A program made the position numbers and the translations under genes. Under the pieces are notes generated by a model. The model had not been told where the DNA came from. It did not search any database and saw nothing but the letters and a program-made list of their open reading frames with translations. 64,000 bases of DNA from Methylobacterium sp. E-066 (GTDB taxonomy: Bacteria > Pseudomonadota > Alphaproteobacteria > Rhizobiales > Beijerinckiaceae), in assembly GCF_022829635.1 (NCBI RefSeq), contig NZ_JAKSYO010000214.1:62001-126000 (forward strand), in the 5' to 3' direction. Of the stretch, positions 37,981-46,626 are shown one piece after another (within the stretch, counting starts at the first letter, position 1; each line of letters begins with the position of its first letter).

Positions 37981-39600
37981 TCAATGCCCGCCTGCCGGAG
38001 CGCCGCCGCCGAGCTTGACCGATTTCAGGCTCAGCGCGAGCGGCACCGCGCAGGCGGCGACCAGGCCCAGGACCCAGAACACGTCGATATAGGCCCAGTA
38101 GGCCACCTCGGTCTGGAGCACGCTGCCGATCCAGGCGGTCGCCTGGCCCCGGGCCTCGACGCCGGCATAGCCGTGCTCGGAGAAGTACTGCGTCGCCTGC
38201 CGCATGGTCTCCTGGTAGGCGGGCGCCGCCGGGTTGACGCTCTCGACCAGGCGGCTCTGATGGAACTGGCTGCGATAGGCCAGGATGTTCTGGGCGAGCG
38301 ACACGCCCATCGAGCCGCCGACGTTGCGGGCGACGTTGATCAACGCCGAGGCCTGGTCGGTCTGGTCCTTGCGCAGCCCCTCGTAGGAGGCCGAGGTGAT
38401 CGACAGGAACACCATGGGCAGGCCGATGCCGATATAGACCCGCGACCACGCAAAGAACGCGAAGGTGGTCGTGCCGTTGATCCGGGTCAGGTCGTACATC
38501 CCGAGCGCCACGATGGTCATGCCGGCGGCGATCAGCCATTTCGGCTGCACGTAGGCCGAGGCGCGGCCAGTGAGGAACATCATCACCACCGTGACCATGC
38601 CGCCCGGGCCGAGCACGAGGCCCGACAGGGTGGCGGTGTAGCCGTAATATTCCTGCGTGATCTGCGGGATGAACTGCGTGGTCGAGATCAGGATCGCCCC
38701 GGTGAACATCATCACCAGGAAGCAGGAGCCGAACTGGCGGTTGCCGATCAGGCGCAGGTCGACCGCCGGGTTCTTCTTGTTCAACAGCCAAGGGATCATG
38801 GCGATGAACGAGACCACCATCAGCACGCCCGACACGTTCATCAGCGTCGAGGTGCCGAACCAGTCCTTGCGCTGTCCCTCGTCGAGGATGACCTCCAGCG
38901 AGCCGAGGAACAGCGCGACCAGCAGGAAGCCGACGAGGTCGAACCGGATGCCCTTGCGCACCAGGGCGCGGCGCTCCTTCTTGGCCGCCTCGCTGTCCTC
39001 GATCAGCCAGTACATCAGCCCGAGGGCGATCACGCCGATCGGGCCGTTGATCAGGAAGCACCAGTGCCAGGAGGCGTTGTCCGACAGCCAGCCCCCGAGC
39101 GTCGGGCCGATCACCGGCGCGACCACGATGGCGACGCCATAGAGCGCGAAGGCCTGCCCCCGCTTCTCGGGCGGAAACGAATCCGCCAGGATCGACTGCG
39201 CCAGGGGCGCCATGCCGCCGCCGCCGAGGCCCTGCAGCACCCGGAACAGCAGCAGCGATTCGAGGCTCCAGGCGAAGCCGCACAGGATCGACGCGATGGT
39301 GAACAGGCCCACCGACCACATGAAGAACGCCTTGCGGCCGTAGCGCTTGGCCAGAAAGCTCGACGCGGTCAGCGTGATGGCGTTAGCCACCAGGTAGCTG
39401 GTCACCACCCAGGCCGCCTCGTCGGGCCCGACCGCAAGGCCGCCGGAGATGTAGCGGAGGGCGACGTTGGCGATGGTGGTGTCGAGCACCTCCATGAAGG
39501 TCGCCAGCGCCACCACGCCGGCGATCAGCCACGGGTTGTGGCCGCCGGGCGCCTTGGCGGCAGACGATTTGCCGGTGGAGGACCGGCCGGTGCCGGCCAT
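37981..39600 (-). CDS. DHA2-family MFS multidrug exporter (EmrB-like)
   Basis: Protein of 539 residues with 14 predicted membrane helices. DHA2 signs: motif D1 in FMEVLDTTIANVALRYI (helix 1), motif A-like SFLAKRYGRKAFFMW, and RVLQGLGGGGMAPLAQ with motif C-like VAPVIGPTLGGWLSD. The start ATG 39600 lies five bases after the stop of the HlyD-like gene. Together with it and an outer membrane channel it should form a tripartite drug efflux pump. No TetR or MarR regulator is adjacent. Confidence 0.93.
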   Translation of the reverse strand: MAGTGRSSTGKSSAAKAPGGHNPWLIAGVVALATFMEVLDTTIANVALRYISGGLAVGPDEAAWVVTSYLVANAITLTASSFLAKRYGRKAFFMWSVGLFTIASILCGFAWSLESLLLFRVLQGLGGGGMAPLAQSILADSFPPEKRGQAFALYGVAIVVAPVIGPTLGGWLSDNASWHWCFLINGPIGVIALGLMYWLIEDSEAAKKERRALVRKGIRFDLVGFLLVALFLGSLEVILDEGQRKDWFGTSTLMNVSGVLMVVSFIAMIPWLLNKKNPAVDLRLIGNRQFGSCFLVMMFTGAILISTTQFIPQITQEYYGYTATLSGLVLGPGGMVTVVMMFLTGRASAYVQPKWLIAAGMTIVALGMYDLTRINGTTTFAFFAWSRVYIGIGLPMVFLSITSASYEGLRKDQTDQASALINVARNVGGSMGVSLAQNILAYRSQFHQSRLVESVNPAAPAYQETMRQATQYFSEHGYAGVEARGQATAWIGSVLQTEVAYWAYIDVFWVLGLVAACAVPLALSLKSVKLGGGAPAGGH

Positions 39601-39605
39601 CGCGG

Positions 39606-40856
39606 TCACCGCACCGTGACGGTGGGCACGATCGACATGCCGGGACCGATCGCGACATCCGTCGGCCATTCCTTGACCACGATCTTCACCGGGATGCGCT
39701 GCGTGACCTTCACGTAGTTGCCGGTGGCGTTCTGCGCCGGCAGCAGGCTGAAGGCGGTGCCCGAGCCCGGCTGCACCGAGGCCACCGTGCCGTGGATCTT
39801 ACGGTCCGGATAGGCGTCGATGCTGATGTCGACGGGCTGCCCCGGCCGCATGTCGGTGATCTGGGTTTCCTTGTAGTTCGCCGTCACCCAGATGTCGTCC
39901 GGCACGAACATCGACAGGCTCTGGCCGGCCTGGGCGAACGCCCCGATGCCGCCCGTCAGCCGCACGACGCGCCCGGGCTGCACCGCCTGGATCGTCGTGT
40001 AGCCGAGGTTCAGTTCGGCCTGCTCGACTTGCGCCTTGTCGCGGGCCATCTGTGCCTGGGTCGAGGCCTTCTGGGCCTCGAGCGAGCCGATCTGCTTCTG
40101 CGCCGCAACGAGGCTGGCATTGGCGCTCTGCACCGAAGCCTGGCGCTGCTGCAGCGTCGAGGTGGCCGACTGGGATTGCTGGACCGAGCCGGAGCCGCGC
40201 TCCGCGAGATCCTTGTAGCGGGCCGCATCCTCCTGGGCGAACTTCAGCGCCGCTTCGGCGGTGGCGATCTGGGCCTTGGACACGTCGATATTGGCGTACT
40301 GGGCCTGAATCTGGGCGTCGATGTTCTTGATCGCGGCCTCGTCGGCCACGACCTGTGCCTTGGCCTGTTCGAGGGCGATCCGATAGTCGCGCTGGTCGAT
40401 CTGGAACAGCATCTGCCCGGCATCGACATGCTGGTTGTCGGTGACCGGCACCTCGACCAAGTAGCCGCCGACCTTCGGCTGGACCGCGATGCTGCGCGCA
40501 TCGACGAACGCGTCGTCGGTGCTCTCGTAGGGATGCATGTACAGGAGCCAGTAGACGAACACGCCGACGCAGAGGGCGACCACTGCGAGGCCGCCGAACA
40601 GGAACGCCCAGGGGTGGCGGCGCAGGATATTCGGGCGTTTCTCCTCGTCCTCCGGCTCGCTGTCGTCGGGGGACTCGTCGTCGGGGGCGCTCTGGCCTTC
40701 GTCGCCCTCCTGGGCCGGCTTGCGCGCGGTCTCGCCCTCCGGGCGGGAGTCGGTGCGGCCGAGATCCAGAATGTCGCGATCGGGTGCCTCGGGCCGGCCC
40801 TCGGCCGGCAGCGGACGTGACGCGGGCTCGGCGGCCTGCCGCTGATCGTCAAACAT
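39606..40856 (-). CDS. HlyD/EmrA-type membrane fusion protein
   Basis: Protein of 416 residues. A 75-residue acidic, disordered N-terminus is cytoplasmic; one membrane helix (about 84-106); then a periplasmic part with biotinyl-lipoyl halves around a long coiled-coil hairpin (about 165-285, Gln/Ala-rich) and a beta-barrel domain (GRVVRLTGGIGAFAQAGQ; VTANYKETQITDMRPGQPV). It links the MFS exporter to an outer membrane channel. First gene of a two-gene operon. Confidence 0.93.
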   Translation of the reverse strand: MFDDQRQAAEPASRPLPAEGRPEAPDRDILDLGRTDSRPEGETARKPAQEGDEGQSAPDDESPDDSEPEDEEKRPNILRRHPWAFLFGGLAVVALCVGVFVYWLLYMHPYESTDDAFVDARSIAVQPKVGGYLVEVPVTDNQHVDAGQMLFQIDQRDYRIALEQAKAQVVADEAAIKNIDAQIQAQYANIDVSKAQIATAEAALKFAQEDAARYKDLAERGSGSVQQSQSATSTLQQRQASVQSANASLVAAQKQIGSLEAQKASTQAQMARDKAQVEQAELNLGYTTIQAVQPGRVVRLTGGIGAFAQAGQSLSMFVPDDIWVTANYKETQITDMRPGQPVDISIDAYPDRKIHGTVASVQPGSGTAFSLLPAQNATGNYVKVTQRIPVKIVVKEWPTDVAIGPGMSIVPTVTVR

Positions 40857-40978
40857 GGCGTCTCATCACCACCGGATGGGCCGGCCGCCCTGCGGCGGCC
40901 GGGCTGTACTCATGCCCGCCTCGGTCAGCAAAAGTCGCCGGCCGCACCAAGGTTCCGCCCGAGACACGGGCGTGTTCA

Positions 40979-41003
40979 GGAACGCTTGTCGCAGTGCAGC
41001 GTT
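40979..41003 (+). promoter_or_regulatory. EcfG-type promoter of hdeD-like gene
   Basis: GGAAC (40979-40983), 16-base spacer, CGTT (41000-41003): exact consensus, about 50 bases before the start codon. It ties this distant gene to the PhyR regulon. Confidence 0.8.
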
Positions 41004-41053
41004 CTGCGGGCGAAAGGGCCGGGCACGCGCCCGGCGCGTTTCGGAGTTCCGCC

Positions 41054-41704
41054 ATGACCAGCACCCCGTCCCCGACACCGCAGGGCTCAGGCTTCGGTTC
41101 GACCGCGACGTCGCCCTCCGGCATCCCGCTCACCGGAACCGCCCGGCTCGACGCGATGAGCGCGTCCCTCGCCCGCAACTGGTGGCTCATCGCCCTGCGC
41201 GGCGTGATCGCGATCCTGTTCGGCATCGTCGCTTTCGCGGCGCCGGAGGCTTTCGTGCTGTCGCTGGTGCTCTTGTTTGCCGCCTACACGCTGGTCGACG
41301 GCATCTTCGCCATCGTCGGCGCGGTGCGGGCCGCGCAGCGGCACGAGCGCTGGGGCTTCCTGCTTCTCGAAGGCATCGTCGACATCATCGTTGCCGTCGC
41401 CGCCGTGCTGGTGCCGGGGGCCGCGGTCTGGGCGTTCGTGCTGCTGCTCGCCGCCTGGGCGCTCGTGACCGGCGGCCTGATGATCGCCGCCGCCTTCCGG
41501 CTGCATCTCCATTACGGGCGCTGGTGGCTCGGGCTCGGCGGCCTCGTCTCGATCCTGTTCGGCATCGCGCTGATCCTGGAGCCGGGCATGTCCGCCCTGG
41601 TCCTGACCTGGTGGATCGGCGCCTACAGCTTCGCGTTCGGCGTGCTCCTGCTGATCCTCGCCTTCCAGCTGCGCAGCCGGCACGGGGCCGCCGGAGCCGT
41701 GTGA
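41054..41704 (+). CDS. HdeD family (DUF308) membrane protein
   Basis: Protein of 216 residues. A 40-residue soluble N-terminus is followed by six hydrophobic segments arranged as three repeats of the DUF308 unit, each starting with a W-x-x-L-x-R/G-hydrophobic pattern (NWWLIALRGVIAILFGIVAF; RWGFLLLEGIVDIIVAV; RWWLGLGGLVSILFGIALI). HdeD proteins are linked to acid and general stress resistance; the mechanism is unknown. The EcfG-type promoter makes it a stress regulon member. Confidence 0.9.
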   Translation: MTSTPSPTPQGSGFGSTATSPSGIPLTGTARLDAMSASLARNWWLIALRGVIAILFGIVAFAAPEAFVLSLVLLFAAYTLVDGIFAIVGAVRAAQRHERWGFLLLEGIVDIIVAVAAVLVPGAAVWAFVLLLAAWALVTGGLMIAAAFRLHLHYGRWWLGLGGLVSILFGIALILEPGMSALVLTWWIGAYSFAFGVLLLILAFQLRSRHGAAGAV

Positions 41705-41849
41705 CCGGGCGGTGGGCTCGGCTGCGTGGCCCGCATCCCACGGTCGAGCCCCGAGATCGGCGTCATCCCTTTGTCGGTGGGACTTGCAGCCGAATGAGGC
41801 TTAGAACCTGCCGTCGACCGGAGAGGCCGGTCCCGGAACACGCATCGCG

Positions 41850-44300
41850 ATGACGCCAGACGCGCCGGAGCGCGCCCCGACCGATCAGGGTTCCAGGTCC
41901 GACACGCCGGACCCGCGCAAAGCGGCCCGCGAGGCCGGACGCGCCGCCCGCGATCTTTTCCGCCATCTGTGGATCCTGATCGCGGCAGCCGGACGCAGCC
42001 TCCTGCGGCTCGGGCAGTCGGCATCCGGGCGCGCCGCCGGATTCCTCGCGCGCAGACGCGACAACAGGCAGCCCGTCGCGGCCGATCGGCGCGCGGGAGC
42101 GGACGCGGCGGTGCGCGCGCCTGTCGGAACCGGGCGCTTCGGCCGCCTGCGGCGCCGGCCCGCGCTGCTCGCTGTCGCCGCCGCGATCCTGCTGCCGGTC
42201 CTGGCGCTGGCGATCTACCTGCTCGCCGCCCTCCTGACCCTGCCGCCGCTCGGCGGAGCCGTCGTCGATACCGGCCAGCGGGCGATCACCGTCGAGGCCG
42301 ATGACGGCCGGGTCTTCGCCACCCGGGGCAGCTTCCGCGGCCAGAAGCTCACCGCCGCCGACATGCCCAAGCATCTCTCTCAGGCGATCGTGGCGATCGA
42401 GGACCGGCGCTTCTACAGCCACTGGGGCATCGACCTGCGCGGCCTCGCCCGCGCTGCCTGGCGCAACGCTCTCGGCGGCGGCGTGCGCGAGGGCGGCTCG
42501 ACGATCACGCAGCAATATGTCCGCCTGACCTCCCTCAACCAGGAGAAGACGCTCTGGCGCAAGGTCCAGGAGGCGTTCCTGGCGCTCCGGGTCGAGACCA
42601 CGATGAGCAAGGACGAGATCCTGCTCGGCTATCTCGACGCCGCCTATTTCGGCGCCGGCGCCTACGGGGCGGACGCGGCGGCCCGGCGGTATTTCGGCAA
42701 GCCCGCCAAGGCCCTGACCATGCCTGAGGCCGCCATGCTGGCCGGTCTGGTGCGGGCGCCCTCGCAACTCGCTCCGACCCGCAACCTGGGCGGCGCCAAG
42801 GAGCGGGCCGACGTGGTGCTGCAGGCCATGGTCGAGACCGGCGCGATCACGCAAGCCGAGGCCGACGCGGCCCGCAAACAGAGCGTGACCCTGAAGTCGC
42901 CGCCCGAGGCGCCGCCCGGCACCAACTACTTCCTCGACATGATCGCCGGCGATGTGAAGCGTCTGGCCGGCACCGACGGCGACATGATCGTCCGCTCGAC
43001 CCTCAATCTCGACCTGCAGAGCCTCGCCGAGGGCGTCGTCGCCCGTCGACTCGATAAGGACGGGGCCAAGCGCAAGGTCGGTCAGGCCGCCATGGTGGTG
43101 CTGTCGAAGGCCGGCGCGATCCTGGCGATGGTCGGCGGCCGGGATTACGAGGACAGCCAGTTCAACCGGGCAGTCCAGGCCAAGCGCCAGCCGGGCTCGC
43201 TGTTCAAGCTCCTGGTCTACCTGACGGCCTACGAGCAGGGCCTGACGCCTGAGACCGTGCTGGACGACCGTCCGGTGCGGATCGGCGACTGGGAGCCCGA
43301 GAACGACGATGGCCGCTATCGCGGGTCGGTGCCCCTGCGGACCGCATTCGCGCTCTCGATCAACACCGTGGCGGCCCAGCTCGGGCAGGAGGTCGGCATC
43401 CCGGCAGTGATCGCCACCGCGCGCAAGCTGGGGATCCAGTCCGAGCTGCCGAACGTGCCGAGCCTCGTCCTCGGCTCCGGCACGGTCAGCCTGCTGGAGA
43501 TGACCCGCGCCTACGGCTCCGTGCTCTCCGGCCGTGTGCCGCTGGCGAGCTTCGGCATCCACGCGATCCGCGGTGCGGCTCCGCAGCCGCTCTACGTCCG
43601 GGCCGACCCGGCGCCGACCGCCCAGCTGGCGCAGGAGCCGCGCCAGATGATGCTCGAGTCGCTCCAGGCGGTGGTCGAGTCGGGCACCGGCCGGGCGGCG
43701 CGGGTGCCGGGCCAGATCATCGGCGGCAAGACCGGCACCAGCCAGGATTTCCGCGATGCCTGGTTCGTCGGCATGACCCCGGACCTCGTGGTCGGGGTCT
43801 GGATCGGCAACGACGACGACAGCCCGATGAACCGGATGTTCGGCGGCGAGATGCCGGCCGGCATCTTCCACGATTTCGTCCAGCGGGCCTCCGCGCAGCT
43901 CGCCAAGGGCAAACCGCGCCCCTCGGCGGAGCGGGCCGAGCCGGCGCCGGCCGCCGCACCGGTGCAGCCACCGACCCCGGTGGCATCCGCCGAGATTCGC
44001 GGCGTGCCCGAGGTGATCGATACCGGGACCCTGTCGCTGCGCGGGCGGACCGTGCATCTGCTCGGCGTCGCGGGTGAGCGCGGCCACCTCGCCCGCCAGC
44101 TCGCCAATTACCTGCGCCGCCGTGAGGTGGTCTGCAGCGTCTCCGAGGGGGCGAATGCCCGCTGCCGGATCGAGGGCGACGACCTCGCCGCCCTGATCCT
44201 CACGGCGGGCGGCGCGCGTGCCACGGAGGATGCCCCGCCCGACCTCCTCGGCGCCGAGGAGCAGGCCCGGGCCGAGCGCGTCGGGCTGTGGGGGCGGTGA
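41850..44300 (+). CDS. Class A penicillin-binding protein with C-terminal SNase-like domain
   Basis: Protein of 816 residues. Cytoplasmic basic N-terminus, a membrane helix at about 108-130, a GT51 glycosyltransferase domain (Glu184 in IEDRRFYSHWG; GGSTITQQ) and a transpeptidase domain with Ser450 in PGSLFK, a later SIN, and Lys627 in GGKTGTSQ. It polymerises and crosslinks peptidoglycan in the periplasm. After a Pro/Ala linker, residues about 713-816 resemble a staphylococcal-nuclease-like fold (VIDTGTLSLRGRTVHLLGV ... RCRIEGDDLAALILTAGGA ... EEQARAERVGLWGR) but without obvious catalytic Arg/Glu pattern. The fusion is uncommon. Confidence 0.9.
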   Translation: MTPDAPERAPTDQGSRSDTPDPRKAAREAGRAARDLFRHLWILIAAAGRSLLRLGQSASGRAAGFLARRRDNRQPVAADRRAGADAAVRAPVGTGRFGRLRRRPALLAVAAAILLPVLALAIYLLAALLTLPPLGGAVVDTGQRAITVEADDGRVFATRGSFRGQKLTAADMPKHLSQAIVAIEDRRFYSHWGIDLRGLARAAWRNALGGGVREGGSTITQQYVRLTSLNQEKTLWRKVQEAFLALRVETTMSKDEILLGYLDAAYFGAGAYGADAAARRYFGKPAKALTMPEAAMLAGLVRAPSQLAPTRNLGGAKERADVVLQAMVETGAITQAEADAARKQSVTLKSPPEAPPGTNYFLDMIAGDVKRLAGTDGDMIVRSTLNLDLQSLAEGVVARRLDKDGAKRKVGQAAMVVLSKAGAILAMVGGRDYEDSQFNRAVQAKRQPGSLFKLLVYLTAYEQGLTPETVLDDRPVRIGDWEPENDDGRYRGSVPLRTAFALSINTVAAQLGQEVGIPAVIATARKLGIQSELPNVPSLVLGSGTVSLLEMTRAYGSVLSGRVPLASFGIHAIRGAAPQPLYVRADPAPTAQLAQEPRQMMLESLQAVVESGTGRAARVPGQIIGGKTGTSQDFRDAWFVGMTPDLVVGVWIGNDDDSPMNRMFGGEMPAGIFHDFVQRASAQLAKGKPRPSAERAEPAPAAAPVQPPTPVASAEIRGVPEVIDTGTLSLRGRTVHLLGVAGERGHLARQLANYLRRREVVCSVSEGANARCRIEGDDLAALILTAGGARATEDAPPDLLGAEEQARAERVGLWGR

Positions 44301-44363
44301 CGCGTTCGTAGGGCGGTCGCGTCCGCAACGATCGGCACCCCGACGCGCGACGCCGCTTGCGCC

Positions 44364-44741
44364 TCAGGAAGCGGGCTGGCGCTGGAACTGGATACCGCAA
44401 TTCTTCTGGACCGAGGTTTGCTCCAGCGCCTCGATCTCTCCCTTCAGACGACTGAGCTCGGCGGTGTGCATGTTGTCGCCATCAATGAAGAACAGGGCAG
44501 GCCAGAACACGACGACTCCGACCGCCGTGACCACTTGGTCATCCGTGCGCTTCTTGTCTTGGATACCGGCGGCTTGCGAGGCCCTGACGGAGACCCGTGC
44601 CGATTCTTCGGCGATCTGCCGGCACGACAGGCTCGCATACTGGATCGGCGATACGTAGGTCGCGGCGACTTTATCCGACGACGACGCGCAAGCAGACAGG
44701 CCGCTCAAAGCAAGCAGCGCCAAGACAAATTTCGATGACAC
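44364..44741 (-). CDS. Conserved small lipoprotein
   Basis: Protein of 125 residues starting at GTG 44741, with a lipoprotein signal (KFVLALLALSGLSAC, lipidated Cys near residue 19). The mature part has the conserved pattern KVAATYVSPIQYASLSCRQI, GIQDKKRTDDQVVTAVG, VVVFWPALFFIDGDN and ELSRLKGEIEALEQ, which I recognise from a widespread proteobacterial family of unknown function. Anchored in the envelope. GGGGGA precedes the GTG. Not linked to neighbours. Confidence 0.85.
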   Translation of the reverse strand: MSSKFVLALLALSGLSACASSSDKVAATYVSPIQYASLSCRQIAEESARVSVRASQAAGIQDKKRTDDQVVTAVGVVVFWPALFFIDGDNMHTAELSRLKGEIEALEQTSVQKNCGIQFQRQPAS

Positions 44742-44997
44742 GGAAGTCCCCCTGGTTTCGAGGGCAACATACGCAGGGGCCAGAGCCGCGCTATGGCTCA
44801 CACGCAACAGTCCATCCACATATACCTATCCATCACAATTTCTTTACTAGGAACATAATTTGGATTTCATGCACATTCACAGTTAATTCGATCAATAATT
44901 TCGACAAATTAAATTTCTATGCTTTGAGATGCGGCCGAAAATTTAAGTCCATCCCTAAAAAGCGCCTATCAGGATGAAGATCGGGGCCGGCGCGGCA
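44742..44997. other. AT-rich intergenic stretch
   Basis: 256 bases, much more AT-rich than the rest of the window between about 44820 and 44960. Likely promoter of the lipoprotein gene or a remnant of foreign DNA; no gene seen. Confidence 0.4.
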
Positions 44998-45159
44998 TCA
45001 GGCGTCAGACATCGGCAGGCTTTCAAGGACGTCCGTCGCGTCTCTGCTGATGGACGATACAGGCAGGTGAGTCGGCGCCTGCCCCCCCCGAACAAAGACC
45101 TCGATCGCATCGCCGACCGGCAGTGTAATCGCGCCATGTCGCATCGCGGTGCCGGGCAT
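44998..45159 (-). CDS. Possible small protein downstream of DUF1810 gene
   Basis: Fifty-three residues starting MPGTAMRHGAITLPVGDAIE, with high third-position GC for most codons and no low-complexity. It lies 30 bases after the DUF1810 gene on the same strand. No family recognised and only a weak TCGGGA Shine-Dalgarno. It could equally be a chance frame. Confidence 0.35.
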   Translation of the reverse strand: MPGTAMRHGAITLPVGDAIEVFVRGGQAPTHLPVSSISRDATDVLESLPMSDA

Positions 45160-45189
45160 TCCCGATCACGGCTTGCCGCATCCTATAGC

Positions 45190-45612
45190 TCAGTCGAGCT
45201 TAGCCAGGGTCAACGGGTCGGGCTCACCGCCAAAGTACGTCGCCAGCGCCGCAGCGAAGCCCGGCTCCTCCGGGGCGGCGCGCGCGAACAGAGTCATGCT
45301 GGAGCGGAATTTCACGTCGTCGGGCGAGCCGAAGATCGCGTGCGCCGAGCGCCCGGTGACGCCGTTCACCGCCGCCGTGCAGGCGCGCAGGCGCGCGCCG
45401 AGCACCGGATGGTCGCAATAGGCCTGGGCCTCGCCGAGGGAACCGATCGCGTAACGCTGGGCCATCGGGCTCGCGCCCAGGCCGGCAATCTGCGGAAAGA
45501 CGAACCACATCCAGTGGCTCCGCTTCTCTCCGGCCTGCAACTCGGCCAGCGCCCGTTCGTAGACGCTCTCCTGGGCCGCGACGAAACGGTCGAGATGATA
45601 CGGTTCGGCCAT
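45190..45612 (-). CDS. DUF1810 domain protein
   Basis: Protein of 140 residues matching the whole family: YHLDRFVAAQESVYERALAE at the start, the conserved SHWMWFVFPQIAGLG (about residue 32), AQRYAIGSLGEAQAYCDHPV and KFRSSMTLFARAAP. Cytosolic, small, function unknown. Complete; nothing adjacent indicates a pathway. Confidence 0.92.
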   Translation of the reverse strand: MAEPYHLDRFVAAQESVYERALAELQAGEKRSHWMWFVFPQIAGLGASPMAQRYAIGSLGEAQAYCDHPVLGARLRACTAAVNGVTGRSAHAIFGSPDDVKFRSSMTLFARAAPEEPGFAAALATYFGGEPDPLTLAKLD

Positions 45613-45704
45613 GATCGCCCTCCGGTCTGCACGGCATCAACCCGATCGCGGGCATCCGGATGCGTGGCCGGCGCGCCGTGCCGGGAATAGGGAGGGATCC
45701 ATCG

Positions 45705-45944
45705 ATGCTCGACAGGCTCCTCGGCTTCATGATCGCGAACCCGGCGACGAGCCACGCCCTCACAGCCGGGCGCGACGATCCGTCGACGCCCCCGGCCATG
45801 GCGGAGGCGATCTGCGCCGGCATCGCGCAGGCCGAATTGCTGGTCCTCCCCCGAGCGGCGCACCTCCTGGCCGTCGAGCGTGCCGACGCGGCCGGCCGCT
45901 ACCTCCGGGCCTTCCTCGATCGCATCGAAGCCGCCGGCGCCTGA
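45705..45944 (+). pseudogene. C-terminal fragment of alpha/beta hydrolase (PcaD-like)
   Basis: Eighty-codon frame. From about 45757 the translation, GRDDPSTPPAMAEAIC followed by AELLVLPRAAHLLAVE, matches the last third of 3-oxoadipate enol-lactonase-type hydrolases, including the catalytic Asp (DDPSTPP) and His (AAHL). The N-terminal two thirds with the nucleophile Ser are missing; the upstream 25 codons do not belong to the family. Probably a degraded gene. A GGAGGG before the ATG at 45705 could still allow expression of a short protein. Confidence 0.6.
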
Positions 45945-45986
45945 CGATCCGGGGGCCGACAGGCGCACGTCGCTGAGAAGGATATT

Positions 45987-46328
45987 CTAGTGGCAAGCAA
46001 TGCCGGCATCGGCAGGCGACATGCCGCGTGCAAGCCGGCGCCCGACATGGAACAGAACCTTCTCGATCAGCGCCACGGTCATCGGGTCGCCATCGTGCTG
46101 GGCGAGGTGATAGGCGACGAGCAGGTTGTCGCTGATGTCGCCGAGCAGATCCGCGGAATCGCTGTGGATGTCCACGGATTGCGGCTCTGGGTCGGCCGCG
46201 GTTTCGCCGACCGGCTGGTCGCGTGCCACCTGCGAGACTTCGATGACCTGGCGTGCCGAATCGGTCATCGCCCGCATCTCCGCCAGCAATTCCAAGCCCT
46301 TGGCGTCTTCGGGCGTGTCGTTACGCAT
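45987..46328 (-). CDS. Hypothetical protein
   Basis: Protein of 113 residues starting MRNDTPEDAKGLELLAEMRA at ATG 46328, with GGGGGA upstream. The first 60 residues are acidic and loosely structured; the rest (SDNLLVAYHLAQHDGDPMTV, ALIEKVLFHVGRRLA) looks helical. No membrane segment or signal. Codon use fits the genome. No family recognised. A gap of about 300 bases with an AT-rich part (46429-46500) lies upstream. Confidence 0.65.
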   Translation of the reverse strand: MRNDTPEDAKGLELLAEMRAMTDSARQVIEVSQVARDQPVGETAADPEPQSVDIHSDSADLLGDISDNLLVAYHLAQHDGDPMTVALIEKVLFHVGRRLARGMSPADAGIACH

Positions 46329-46558
46329 GGTCCGGTCCCCCAACCGGCACCAAACTGCACCTACAGGTTGCGGTCCGTCAACCGTCGACCTGCGCATCTT
46401 CGAGGCAGAAGGCGTCCGAAGCACAATTGTCGCAGGGTTATGCTGAAAATATTTCGATCGATAAAGTATTAAAGACGAATACTATACAATCTTAGGATGC
46501 AGAAACAAGCGACGCTACGTCCCGCCGGATCGCGCGACATTCGCCGCTGAACGCAAGA

Positions 46559-46588
46559 ACGCCCCCGCGAAGACATTCGCGAGGGCGT
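46559..46588 (-). terminator. Hairpin downstream of lanM
   Basis: A 12-base stem with one mismatch (46559-46570 with 46577-46588) and a 6-base loop, 39 bases past the lanM stop. The T-tract is weak on either strand. Confidence 0.5.
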
Positions 46589-46626
46589 CGGCATTTTCCG
46601 TGCGCGCGAGGAGCGCTAACGAAACG

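Noticed and set aside
44820..44990. AT-rich patch as a horizontally acquired island
   Set aside because: It is under 200 bases, has no mobility gene or attachment repeats, and may just be a promoter region.
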